DNA of 64,000 nt from Corallococcus carmarthensis (GTDB lineage Bacteria > Myxococcota > Myxococcia > Myxococcales > Myxococcaceae): assembly GCF_003611695.1 (NCBI RefSeq), contig NZ_RAWE01000028.1:1-64000 (forward strand). Direction: 5' to 3'. Both the position numbers and the translations under genes were made by a program. Of the stretch, positions 7,837-15,665 are shown piece by piece. The notes beneath the pieces are model-generated. The model searched no databases. It was not told where the DNA came from and saw only the letters and a program-made list of their open reading frames with translations. The number at the start of each line of letters is the position of its first letter. Position 1 is the stretch's first letter.

Positions 7837-8151
7837 TCCTTTGTAAATAATCTGGCGCCCGTTTACTGACTTTTCCCCAGCCCTGTCGCGCTGCGTCAGT
7901 GAACGGTTGACAACGCGGTGCGCCGGAGGGGCCACCGCACACCGGGTGGCGCTGAAAGCGCCGTGATTACATGGGATTACGTCCCCCGGTGCCCAGGATG
8001 GGGGCAGTCAACCCTTCGCGCGTCGCCTGCGGGACAGCCCCGCGGCGAACTGAAACGTTTCATTGCAAATCGGTAAATCGATTTGCAAAGTGGATCCAGA
8101 GACCCGGTGTTGGATCGCGCCTTGTGACGCGGCCCGCCGGGGGTTGGAGCC
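7837..8151. other. 315-base gene-free region with regulatory repeats
   Basis: Besides the two palindromes just upstream of the ScfR-like gene (listed separately), this stretch holds an imperfect inverted repeat, CGTTTACTGAC (7860-7870) and GTCAGTGAACG (7895-7905), with one mismatch and a 24-base spacer. GATTAC is repeated directly at 7965-7970 and 7975-7980, one helical turn apart. TTGACA at 7907-7912 has no convincing -10. No reading frame here looks coding. Confidence 0.5.
8052..8088. promoter_or_regulatory. Two perfect palindromes: likely ScfR/PrpR operator
   Basis: TTGCAAATCG (8063-8072) and CGATTTGCAA (8079-8088) are a perfect 10-base inverted repeat around GTAAAT. A second perfect palindrome, GAAACGTTTC, sits at 8052-8061 and ends one base before it. 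The site is 63 bases upstream of the ScfR-like start. The arms contain TTTGCAA, the core of TTTGCAAA-type motifs I recall for the related actinobacterial regulators PrpR and RamB, so autoregulation is likely. Confidence 0.7.
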
Positions 8152-9756
8152 ATGAACAACGACAACGCTCTGAACGCGAACGTGGGGCTGAAGCTTCGAG
8201 GCCTGCGCTTGCAGCGCAACATCAAGCAGGCGGACGCCGCCAAGGACCTGGGCGTTTCGCCCGCGTACCTGAACCTCATCGAGAAGGGCAAGCGCGTGAT
8301 GCCCTTCCCCCTGCTGTGGAAGGCGCTGCGCTACTTCGAACAGGACCCCGAGCAGTTCATGTCCACGCTGGGCGAGGGCCGCGTGGACGAGGCCCTCGCG
8401 AAGCTGCTCGACGAACCGTTGCTCAAGAGCCTGGACATCGACTCGGAGTCGCTCCAGTCGTTGTCCGCGGAACCGAAGCTGGCCGGCACCGTGGCCGCGC
8501 TGTTCAACCTCTACAAGAACACGCGCACGCAGCTGGAGAACGTGCTCGCGCAGCTCAACGTGGAGGAGCGCACGCGCACGCAGGGCTCCACCTCCGGCAT
8601 GGGCAACACGCCGGGCGTGCGCTTCGACTACTCGCCCTTCGACGAGGTCAGCGACTTCCTGGAGAAGCACCGCAACTACTTCCCGGAGCTGGAGGAGCAG
8701 GCGGAAGGGCTGCGCCGCGACTTCCGCCTGGAGCAGCAGCTCACCAGCAGCCACCTCATCCGCATGCTGGAGGAGCGCTTCGACTTCCGGGTGCAGATTG
8801 AGCGCGCGGCCAGCGGTTCGTCCGTGGTGCGAAGGCTGGACCTGGACGCGCGCACGCTCACGCTGTCGCCGGACCTCACCGAACAGCCGCTGAAGTTCCA
8901 GGTGGCCGCGTCCATTGGCCTGATGGTGATGGACCGCGAGAAGCTGGTGGAGCGCATCCTGGGCGCCGGGCGCATGCGGCACGGGGAGACGGAGCGCCTC
9001 ATCAAGGTGAACCTGGCGAACTACTTCGCCGGCGCGCTGATGCTGCCCTACGGCGAGTTCTTCAAGGAGGTGCAGCGCACGCGCTACGACGTGGAGCTGC
9101 TCTCCAACATCTTCGGCACCACCTACGAGACGGTGGCCCACCGCATCTGCAACCTGTCCGACCCCAAGCGGCAGGGCCTGCCCTTCCACTTCCTGCGCGC
9201 GGACATCGCCGGGAACATCTCCAAGCGCTACAGCGGCACCGGCATCCGCTTCGCGTCCGGCGGCGGTTCCTGCGCGAAGTGGGCGGTGCACCTGGCGTTC
9301 CTCAACCCGTCCCAGATCACCCGGCAGTACTCCATCATGCCGGACGGCACGACGTACTTCTGCTTCGCGAAGGTGCAGCTGCAGCCCATTGAAGGCTCCA
9401 TCGTGAAGGGCACGGCGTACTCCATCGGCCTGGGCACGCACGCGGAGAACGCGAAGTACCTGGCGTACGGCCTGCCCACGAACGACCTGCGCAAGGACGC
9501 CATCCCCAGCGGCATCTCCTGCCGCTTCTGCGAGCGCACGGACTGCAACCAGCGCGCGGCGGCCAGCTACCGCTTCGCCTTCGCCTTCGACGAGTACACG
9601 AAGAAGGACTGCTTCTTCTCCCCGCTGCTGGTCCACGAGAAGGAGAAGGCCGAGCGCAACGGAAACGCAGAGCCCGATGGCAACGGCACTGAAGGCGGCG
9701 AGAAGCACGATTCGCTGGACAGGGGCGCCCGGCGCCGCAAGGTTCACGAGAACTGA
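8152..9756 (+). CDS. ScfR/PrpR-type short-chain fatty acyl transcriptional regulator
   Basis: A 534-residue protein. Residues about 11-70 are a Cro/C1-type helix-turn-helix (LRGLRLQRNIKQADAAKDLG, then SPAYLNLIEKGKR). The middle resembles the ImmA/IrrE-like and DUF2083 region of PrpR/ScfR regulators. The C-terminal region carries a three-cysteine motif (Cys457, Cys460, Cys465 in S-C-R-F-C-E-R-T-D-C) matching the iron-sulfur-binding cysteines reported for mycobacterial PrpR. Family members sense short-chain acyl-CoA and control propionate, acetate and glyoxylate metabolism. The last 60 residues are a charged, low-complexity tail. A perfect operator-like palindrome lies just upstream; the TPR gene follows after one base. 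Confidence 0.85.
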   Translation: MNNDNALNANVGLKLRGLRLQRNIKQADAAKDLGVSPAYLNLIEKGKRVMPFPLLWKALRYFEQDPEQFMSTLGEGRVDEALAKLLDEPLLKSLDIDSESLQSLSAEPKLAGTVAALFNLYKNTRTQLENVLAQLNVEERTRTQGSTSGMGNTPGVRFDYSPFDEVSDFLEKHRNYFPELEEQAEGLRRDFRLEQQLTSSHLIRMLEERFDFRVQIERAASGSSVVRRLDLDARTLTLSPDLTEQPLKFQVAASIGLMVMDREKLVERILGAGRMRHGETERLIKVNLANYFAGALMLPYGEFFKEVQRTRYDVELLSNIFGTTYETVAHRICNLSDPKRQGLPFHFLRADIAGNISKRYSGTGIRFASGGGSCAKWAVHLAFLNPSQITRQYSIMPDGTTYFCFAKVQLQPIEGSIVKGTAYSIGLGTHAENAKYLAYGLPTNDLRKDAIPSGISCRFCERTDCNQRAAASYRFAFAFDEYTKKDCFFSPLLVHEKEKAERNGNAEPDGNGTEGGEKHDSLDRGARRRKVHEN

Positions 9757-9757
9757 C

Positions 9758-10627
9758 ATGCACCCGTCCGACAACGAACGCGCCCACATCACCGACGCCA
9801 TCCAGAAGCAGAAGAACGCGCTCGCCCCGCTGCGCATCACCGGTTCGCCCTCGGAAGTAGGCCAGGGGCTGGTGGCGCTGGCGGAGCTGTACGGGATGCT
9901 GGAAGACCACGCGCAGAGCCGCGAGCACTACGAAGAGGCCTTCGGCTTCTTCAAGACCGCGGGCAACAAGCCCGGCCAGGCACAGGCCCTCTTCGGCCTG
10001 GGCGTGGTGAAGGCCCACTTCGAGGATCACAAGGGCGCCATCGAGCACATGGCCACCGCCGCCCTGCTCTTCAACGAGGCCCGCGACCGCGAGGGCGAGG
10101 CGCTCACCCGCGCGTGCATCGGCGAGTCCCTGCGCGCCATGGGCGAGGCCGACGCCGCCGAGGAGAAGTACCAGGAGGCGCTCATCCTCTTCCGCCAGAC
10201 GCGCAACACGGAGCGCATGGCGCGGCTGCTGCTGGACATTGGCGACCTGCGCATGGCGAAGGGCGAGTACGAGCCCGCCCGCAAGCGCTTCCTGGAGGCC
10301 GTGCCGCTCTTGGAGCAGGGCGAGGACCCGGAGGCGCTCGCGCTGGGGCACCTGCTGCTGGGCGAGGCGGAAGGGCTGCTGGGCCACCACGACAACGCGC
10401 GGCCGCACCTGCTGCGCGCGGTGGACGTGTACGGCGAGCAGCACGACCACGTCTACGAGGCCCGCGCGCGCTGGGACCTGGGGCTGTCCTGCTACTACCT
10501 CCAGGACTACGCCGCGGCCCGTGAGCAGTTCGAGGCCGTGCTGCCCATGTACGAGGACCTGCAGCAGCAGGACGAAGTGGCGAAGGTGAAGAACGTCCTC
10601 GCGCACTTCGCCGCGCGCGGCGTGTAG
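9758..10627 (+). CDS. Tetratricopeptide-repeat protein
   Basis: A 289-residue, almost entirely helical soluble protein made of about six TPR units (for example LVALAELYGMLEDHAQSREHY, and the A-x-x-x-L-L-D-I-G-D-L-x-M-A-K-G-E-Y unit near the middle). There is no signal peptide or membrane segment, so it is cytoplasmic. It begins one base after the stop of the ScfR-like regulator, so the two are co-transcribed and probably coupled. A scaffold or partner role for the regulator is a reasonable guess but is not shown by the sequence. Confidence 0.85.
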   Translation: MHPSDNERAHITDAIQKQKNALAPLRITGSPSEVGQGLVALAELYGMLEDHAQSREHYEEAFGFFKTAGNKPGQAQALFGLGVVKAHFEDHKGAIEHMATAALLFNEARDREGEALTRACIGESLRAMGEADAAEEKYQEALILFRQTRNTERMARLLLDIGDLRMAKGEYEPARKRFLEAVPLLEQGEDPEALALGHLLLGEAEGLLGHHDNARPHLLRAVDVYGEQHDHVYEARARWDLGLSCYYLQDYAAAREQFEAVLPMYEDLQQQDEVAKVKNVLAHFAARGV

Positions 10628-10660
10628 CCCCGCGCGCGGCCCACTGCGCCTGACTTCGCG

Positions 10661-11140
10661 TCAGGCCTGGAAGCCCGCGCCCACCGCCAGCGCGAGCAAC
10701 CCGATGACCCCCGCGGCGATGGCGGCGTAACGCCACTCGCCGCGCAGGCCCAGGACGGTTCCCGCCATCGCCAGCCGCGCCACCGGCGTCACCAGCAACA
10801 TGGACGCCGCGCCCTTGCGCAACAGGTCGATGGCCACGTGCACGGACTCGTCGCGCGGCAGCAGCTCCAGCGCGAGCGACGCGACGAACAGGGTCCCGCT
10901 CGTCACCGCCCCGGTGCGCAGCACCCGGGCGATCCACCGCTCACCGGCGGCGAGCCGCCTCGCCCCCCGGCGCTCGCGTGGGAGCGCCTCCGGCTGGGTG
11001 ATGGGTTCCCGCGGGAGCTCCGCGGGAAGCCCTGCTTGCAACACCACCGACGTCGCCTGCACGTTGCGCGGTGGAGGTCCTGCATCCGGCCCCATCACCG
11101 ACGGGTGGAAACTCCCTATCTCCGGCTCCGCTTCACTCAT
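10661..11140 (-). CDS. DUF1634 small membrane protein
   Basis: A 159-residue protein with a disordered, charged N-terminal 60 residues and three hydrophobic segments in the second half: TGAVTSGTLFVASLALELL, GAASMLLVTPVARLAMAGTV and AAIAAGVIGLLALAVGAG. This is the DUF1634 pattern, a family usually encoded directly next to TauE/SafE exporters. Its ATG (11140) overlaps the TGA of the TauE gene (ATGA), so expression is coupled. It is probably an accessory subunit of the exporter. An alternative ATG at 11146 is possible. Confidence 0.8.
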   Translation of the reverse strand: MSEAEPEIGSFHPSVMGPDAGPPPRNVQATSVVLQAGLPAELPREPITQPEALPRERRGARRLAAGERWIARVLRTGAVTSGTLFVASLALELLPRDESVHVAIDLLRKGAASMLLVTPVARLAMAGTVLGLRGEWRYAAIAAGVIGLLALAVGAGFQA

Positions 11141-11919
11141 TTCCATACGCTCGGCCACAACCCCTCCCCTCCCTTCCACAACATCTGTCCGGCCACGATC
11201 AACAAGACGGCCGCGAAGAGCTTCTTGAGCACCGCGGTCGGCGTCTTCAGCATCAGCCGGCTGCCCACGGACGCGCCGGCAAGGACTCCTACGACCAACG
11301 GCGCCACGAGCCCCAGATTCAATTGGCCGCGCCACGCGTAGGCCGCGACGCTCGCCGCGCCGGTGACGCCCACCATCAGGTTGCTGGTGGCGCTGGCGAC
11401 CTTGAAGGGCACGCGCATGCCGTAGGTCATCAGCGGCACCTTCAGCGGGCCGCCGCCCACGCCCAGGAGCGCGGACAGGCCGCCCGCCACGAAGGAGCCG
11501 GAGATGCCCAGCGGATAGTTGCCGGGCACGTAGTTGGCCGCCGTCGCCGGTTCCTGGACGGGGTTGCGCAACAGCAGCATCTGCAGCGCCACGAAGAGCG
11601 TGAAGAGGCCGAACACCACGGCCACCATCGCCTCCGCGACAAAGGCCGCGACGAGCCCGCCGACGATGGCCCCCATCACCGTGGCCAGCTCCAGCGTGAG
11701 CCCCAGCCGCAGGTCACTCAGTTTGTTCTCCACGTAGCTGGCGGCGGCGGCGCAGGAGTTGGCCACCACGCACATCAGGCTCGCGGGGACGGCCTGCTCC
11801 AGCGGGATTCGGAATCCCAACACGAGCACCGGCACCAGGACGATGCCACCCCCGATGCCCAGGAGCGCTCCCAGACCACCCGCCAACACACCCGCCGCCA
11901 TGAGGAGGAAGACCGTCAT
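11137..11919 (-). CDS. TauE/SafE-family anion exporter
   Basis: A 260-residue integral membrane protein with about eight transmembrane segments in two related halves, the usual TauE/SafE (UPF0721) size and layout. The paired glycine-rich motifs are visible: GALLGIGGGIVLVPVLV in the first half and GLSALLGVGGGPLKVPLM in the second. The family moves sulfite, sulfonates, sulfoacetate or other organic anions across the inner membrane; the substrate here cannot be told. It is translationally coupled to the DUF1634 gene downstream. Confidence 0.9.
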   Translation of the reverse strand: MTVFLLMAAGVLAGGLGALLGIGGGIVLVPVLVLGFRIPLEQAVPASLMCVVANSCAAAASYVENKLSDLRLGLTLELATVMGAIVGGLVAAFVAEAMVAVVFGLFTLFVALQMLLLRNPVQEPATAANYVPGNYPLGISGSFVAGGLSALLGVGGGPLKVPLMTYGMRVPFKVASATSNLMVGVTGAASVAAYAWRGQLNLGLVAPLVVGVLAGASVGSRLMLKTPTAVLKKLFAAVLLIVAGQMLWKGGEGLWPSVWK

Positions 11920-12047
11920 TCCCTAACGAGGATAGGAGGCACTCCCCGCTTCGGATAGCGCTTCACCCCCGAGGGCAACCTGCTCGATTGGCTGGATGCC
12001 CTGCACGCGAACACGGCCTTCAGACGCGGGCCGTGGAGGTCCGTTCA

Positions 12048-12944
12048 CTAAGCGGCGGTGGCGCCCAGCGTGCCTTCCGGAAACTCCTCCATGAACCGTG
12101 CACGCGTGCGCGGCGTGTAGGTGCCGCGCGCCATGTAGCCGTGCAGTTTCTTGATCAGCCCGCGCGTCACTTCCAGCGCGGCGTCCAATTCCACCGCGAA
12201 GTCGAAGTGATCATTGCGGTACAGCTCCTGGAAGGAGAGCTGCGAGTACGCCGGGAGCGCGCGCATGCGGCCCAGCGGGCTGGCGAGGAAGACGCCGGAG
12301 ACGTAGAGGCCGCGCACCCAGCCATCCAGCTCCGCCTTCGTGGGGGCCTGCCCCACGCGGTCCTGCGACGCCAGCCGCACCAGTTCATAGATGCCCCGGC
12401 CAATGCCGCGCAGCGGGATGCCGGAGCTCTTCACCACCTGGAACTTCTCGCGGATCCGCGCGGTGCCCACGCCATCCGTGCCGTCCTGTTCGCGCAGGAA
12501 GAAGAGCGTCTGGGCCCACTCCACCTGACGCCGTGCGTCCCAGCCGCGCTCGCCCTTGCGGCGGTGGCGCAGCACCAGCCCGTCCACCAGCGGGTGGAGG
12601 CGCCGGTCCAGGCTCAGGTGCATGAAATAGCCCGCGAGGATGGCCAAGCCCGCTTCCGTGCCCACGAGGGCCCCGGACGCAACCAGCTCCGCCATCTTCA
12701 GGCCCAGGCCCACCGGGGCGCGCTCGTGGTACAGCCGCGCGAAGGGAGGCCAGCCGGTCTCTGGCTGCATCAGCACGCCCAGGCCCCCGCGCACGCCGGC
12801 GCACAGGGGCAGGTCCGGCAGCGCCGCGCCGAAGCGCGCGTACGGCAGGTCCTCGGTCAGCGCCCGCACCCAGTCGGCGGGGAGCCCGTCCGGGTGGGCG
12901 GCCAACCGTTCGATGGCCGTCAAATGCAGCAGCAGGGTGGGCAT
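12048..12944 (-). CDS. Zinc-dependent phospholipase C-like protein
   Basis: A 298-residue soluble protein without a signal peptide. The pattern LLHLTAIERL, then YARFGAALPDLP, F-A-R-L-Y-H and LAGYFMHLSLDRRLHPLV resembles the bacterial 'zinc dependent phospholipase C' family (PF00882), whose His and Asp residues bind metals. The enzymatic activity is not certain because the match covers only the N-terminal 150 residues; the C-terminal half is helical and unassigned. The start at 12944 is the most upstream ATG that fits protein-like sequence, but no strong ribosome site precedes it. It is divergent from pepA. Confidence 0.65.
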   Translation of the reverse strand: MPTLLLHLTAIERLAAHPDGLPADWVRALTEDLPYARFGAALPDLPLCAGVRGGLGVLMQPETGWPPFARLYHERAPVGLGLKMAELVASGALVGTEAGLAILAGYFMHLSLDRRLHPLVDGLVLRHRRKGERGWDARRQVEWAQTLFFLREQDGTDGVGTARIREKFQVVKSSGIPLRGIGRGIYELVRLASQDRVGQAPTKAELDGWVRGLYVSGVFLASPLGRMRALPAYSQLSFQELYRNDHFDFAVELDAALEVTRGLIKKLHGYMARGTYTPRTRARFMEEFPEGTLGATAA

Positions 12945-13080
12945 TGGGAGTGCACAGCTATCCAGCGCGCCGGGGCATTGCAATGGCCGAGTGGCAACCA
13001 GCGCTTTGCGAGCAACACGGCGCGCGTCTACAGTCGCGCCCCTCGGATCACCCCCTTCCTCTCCAGGAGTCCAAGTCGCC

Positions 13081-14691
13081 ATGCAATTCAGTCTCGTCTC
13101 CGGTGAAGCCGCGCCGGTGAGCGGTGAGCTGCTCGTCATCCCCCTCTTCGAGGGCGAGCTGGGTGATTCCGCCCCCGCGGCGCTGGCTGCCGCGGACTCG
13201 GCCCTGGAGGGCAAGCTTCGCGCCGCCGCCACCCAGGAGGGCTTCAAGGGCAAGGGGGACCAGTCCTTCCTGCTGCACACCCTGGGGAAGCTGGGCTCCG
13301 ACCGCATCCTGCTGCTGGGCCTGGGCAACCGCGCGCGCTTCCAGCCGGAGGTGCTGCGGCTGGCCGCGGGCCGCGCGGCGAAGACGGCGCAGCGGCTGAA
13401 GGCCACCGCCATCGGCTTCCGCGTGCCCGCCACGGACGACGCGGCGGCTGCCGTGCGCGCGGCGGTGGAGGGCCTGGAGCTGGGCGTCTACCGCTTCGAC
13501 AAGTACAAGTCCTCCGCGCGCGAGGACAAGGGCAGCCCCAAGCTCACCCGCGCCACGCTGTCGCTGCCGGAGGGCACGGAGAAGTCGCGTGCGCTGGACG
13601 ACGCGCTGACCCTGGGCCTGAAGCTGGCGGAGGCCGTCAACTGGGCGCGCGACCTGGTCAACGAGCCCCCCAACGTGGTGACGCCCATCAAGCTGGCGCA
13701 GGCCGCGCAGCAGGCCGCCAAGGAGGGCGGGCTGACGGCGGAGATTGGCGGGCGCAAGGAGATCGAGCGCCTGAACATGGGCATGTTCCTGGGCGTCACC
13801 GCCGGCAGCGTGCAGGAGCCCCGGCTCATCCACCTGGTCTACACGCCGAAGAACGCGAAGGACGCGAAGCGCGCCCCGCTGGCGCTGGTGGGCAAGGCCA
13901 TCACGTTCGACTCGGGAGGCCTGTCGCTCAAGCCCACCGAGGGCATGGTGGAGATGAAGACGGACATGGCGGGCTCCGCCGCGGTGCTGGCCGCGATGAA
14001 GGTCATCGGCTCCGTGGTGAAGCCGCCCTTCCCCGTGCACGCCTTCATCGGCGCGTGCGAGAACATGCCGTCCGGCACGGCGTACAAGCCGGGCGACATC
14101 CTCACGGCGCGCTCCGGCAAGACAGTGGAGATCACCAACACGGACGCGGAAGGCCGCCTGGTGCTGGGTGACATGCTCACCTGGGCCGGCGAGCACGAGC
14201 CGTCCGCCATCATCGACCTGGCGACGCTCACGGGCGCGTGCATGGTGGCGCTGGGCAACTACATCGTGGGCGCCTTCGGCGACGACGACGACACGGTGAA
14301 CAGCGTGCTCACGGCCGCGCGCACCGCGGGCGAGGAGATGTGGCGCCTGCCGGTCAGCGACCTGCAGAAGGACGCGCTGCGCTCCGACGTGGCGGACATG
14401 AAGAACTCCGGCGAGCGCTGGGGCGGCGCCATCAACGCGGCCCTCTTCCTCAAGGAGTTCGTGGGCGACACGCCCTGGGTGCACCTGGATATCGCCGGGC
14501 CGTCCAACAGCCCCAAGGAGCGCGGCTACCTCAACAAGGGCGCCACGGGCGTCGGCGCGCGCACGCTGGTGGAGCTGGTGCGCCGCCGGGCCACCGAGGT
14601 CGCCTCGCAGCCGGAGCCCACCAAGGCCGCGGCCCCCGCGAAGGCCCCCAAGGCCCCGAAGGCCGCCAAGGGCAAGCCGGCCCGCGCGTAG
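13081..14691 (+). CDS. pepA: Leucyl aminopeptidase (M17)
   Basis: A 536-residue cytosolic aminopeptidase of family M17. The variable N-terminal domain is followed by the catalytic domain with all metal-site motifs: GKAITFDSGGLSLKP, MKTDMAGSAAVLAAM and NTDAEGRLVLGDML. It removes N-terminal residues, preferably Leu, as a hexamer with two metals per subunit. Relative to the usual length of about 500 it carries an extra C-terminal Ala/Pro/Lys tail of about 30 residues (A-P-A-K-A-P-K repeats), which looks disordered. AGGAG lies about 11 bases upstream of the ATG. A hairpin array follows the stop. Confidence 0.95.
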   Translation: MQFSLVSGEAAPVSGELLVIPLFEGELGDSAPAALAAADSALEGKLRAAATQEGFKGKGDQSFLLHTLGKLGSDRILLLGLGNRARFQPEVLRLAAGRAAKTAQRLKATAIGFRVPATDDAAAAVRAAVEGLELGVYRFDKYKSSAREDKGSPKLTRATLSLPEGTEKSRALDDALTLGLKLAEAVNWARDLVNEPPNVVTPIKLAQAAQQAAKEGGLTAEIGGRKEIERLNMGMFLGVTAGSVQEPRLIHLVYTPKNAKDAKRAPLALVGKAITFDSGGLSLKPTEGMVEMKTDMAGSAAVLAAMKVIGSVVKPPFPVHAFIGACENMPSGTAYKPGDILTARSGKTVEITNTDAEGRLVLGDMLTWAGEHEPSAIIDLATLTGACMVALGNYIVGAFGDDDDTVNSVLTAARTAGEEMWRLPVSDLQKDALRSDVADMKNSGERWGGAINAALFLKEFVGDTPWVHLDIAGPSNSPKERGYLNKGATGVGARTLVELVRRRATEVASQPEPTKAAAPAKAPKAPKAAKGKPARA

Positions 14692-14716
14692 TCACGGCAG
14701 GGCCTCCGGGCCTTGG

Positions 14717-14874
14717 GGCCCACGCGTCAGCCGCGTGGGCCTTCCAGCGCCCGGCCTTGGGCTCCACGCGAAAGCCGCGTGGGCCCCTCAGGCGCCCGGC
14801 CTTGGGCTCCACGCGAAAGCCGCGTGGACCCTCAGGCGCCCGGTCATGGACTCTGCGCGTTCAGCGTGGAGTCC
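14717..14874. repeat. Tandem array of four hairpins (about 45-base unit)
   Basis: Four stem-loops in a row fill the convergent gap between pepA and the next gene. Stem 1: GGCCCACGCG/CGCGTGGGCC (14717-14741). Stems 2 and 3: CCACGCG, loop AAAGC, CGCGTGG at 14764-14782 and 14809-14827. Stem 4: GGACTC/GAGTCC with inner pairs (14848-14874). Units 2 and 3 are near-identical with a 45-base period (GCGCCCGGCCTTGGGCTC between stems); unit 1 is 44 bases before. Probably a duplicated bidirectional terminator. Confidence 0.8.
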
Positions 14875-14898
14875 TGACGTCCAGGTTCCTCGCGCCGG

Positions 14899-15540
14899 TC
14901 AGCGCGGGTCGCCGGGCTCCTTCTCGGACACCCGGGGCGTGGAACGCACGGCCACGCTCGGCTCCGGGAGCGGACGGACGCCCGCCATCAGGGCGTCCAC
15001 GCTCTCCGTGATGTCGGCGGAGGCCTCCGTGGGCCACGTGGCCAGCATCATCAGCACGCGGCCGGAGTTGCCCTCGCGCACGGCCACCTTGCCGCGCACG
15101 CCCTCCCCCACCTGGAAGTCGAACCCCACGGCGTTGTCCGACAGCGCGATGGGCTGTGGATCCGTGGTGGTGAAGCCCGGCTGCTGGCGCAGCCCCTGCG
15201 TCAGCCGCTCCGCGAACTGCACGGGCGTGGCCACGCCAGGCGCCACCTGCAGCACCACCTGGGCCCCCGTCACGCGGTGGCGCAGGATGACCGGAATCGC
15301 CAGCCCCTCCGGGGTGCGCTCGTTCGTCTCATCCAGCTGCCACTCCGCCGTGGGCCGGACGATTTCGAAGCCCAGGTCCTCATCCACGTAGCGCCGCGTG
15401 GTGGACGCGACGGCGGACTCGTCCGAAGCGCGGCCGGAGCCACCCGTGCCGGGCTCCGCCTTCGTCACCGCTGTCCGGGACGCGCCACACGCCGTGCTCA
15501 GCAGAAGCACTCCCCACCCCAACATCCGCATCGCGCCCAT
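14899..15540 (-). CDS. Putative lipoprotein of unknown function
   Basis: A 213-residue protein with a lipoprotein signal (hydrophobic segment, then L-S-T-A-C at about residues 14-18). A Thr/Ser/Gly-rich linker precedes a compact domain beginning Y-V-D-E-D-L-G-F-E-I-V-R-P. That opening resembles small secreted domains that start with a 'fsv-p-gW' strand (PsbP- or DUF1795-like), but I cannot assign the family. The last 25 residues are charged and probably disordered. Alternative start at 15531. It is followed on its 3' side by the hairpin array. Confidence 0.7.
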   Translation of the reverse strand: MGAMRMLGWGVLLLSTACGASRTAVTKAEPGTGGSGRASDESAVASTTRRYVDEDLGFEIVRPTAEWQLDETNERTPEGLAIPVILRHRVTGAQVVLQVAPGVATPVQFAERLTQGLRQQPGFTTTDPQPIALSDNAVGFDFQVGEGVRGKVAVREGNSGRVLMMLATWPTEASADITESVDALMAGVRPLPEPSVAVRSTPRVSEKEPGDPR

Positions 15541-15665
15541 GTCGCTCGTCCCCCGCCAGCCACCAGCCGTGGGGAGGAACGTGGACACCCACCTCCAGGC
15601 CCGCCAGGGGCACATGGGGGCGGTGTGCGCTGTCCGACGGAGGAAACTTCCCCCTGGGCCCTGCG

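Noticed and set aside
8008..9840. 610-codon minus-strand frame opposite the ScfR-like gene
   Set aside because: Low-complexity Val/Arg/His/Leu translation and no ribosome site; the plus-strand product has clear family motifs.
11985..12050. Plus-strand fragment reading N-L-L-D-W-L-D-A-L-H-A-N-T-A-F-R-R
   Set aside because: Only about 30 codons without a start codon, overlapping the 3' end of another gene; no family can be named.
13005..13025. TGGCA...TTGC near pepA considered as a sigma-54 promoter
   Set aside because: GG and GC are not separated by ten bases, so the core spacing rule fails.
14717..14874. Repeat array considered as a CRISPR
   Set aside because: Repeats are adjacent with no spacers of constant length, only two units are near-identical, and no cas genes are present.
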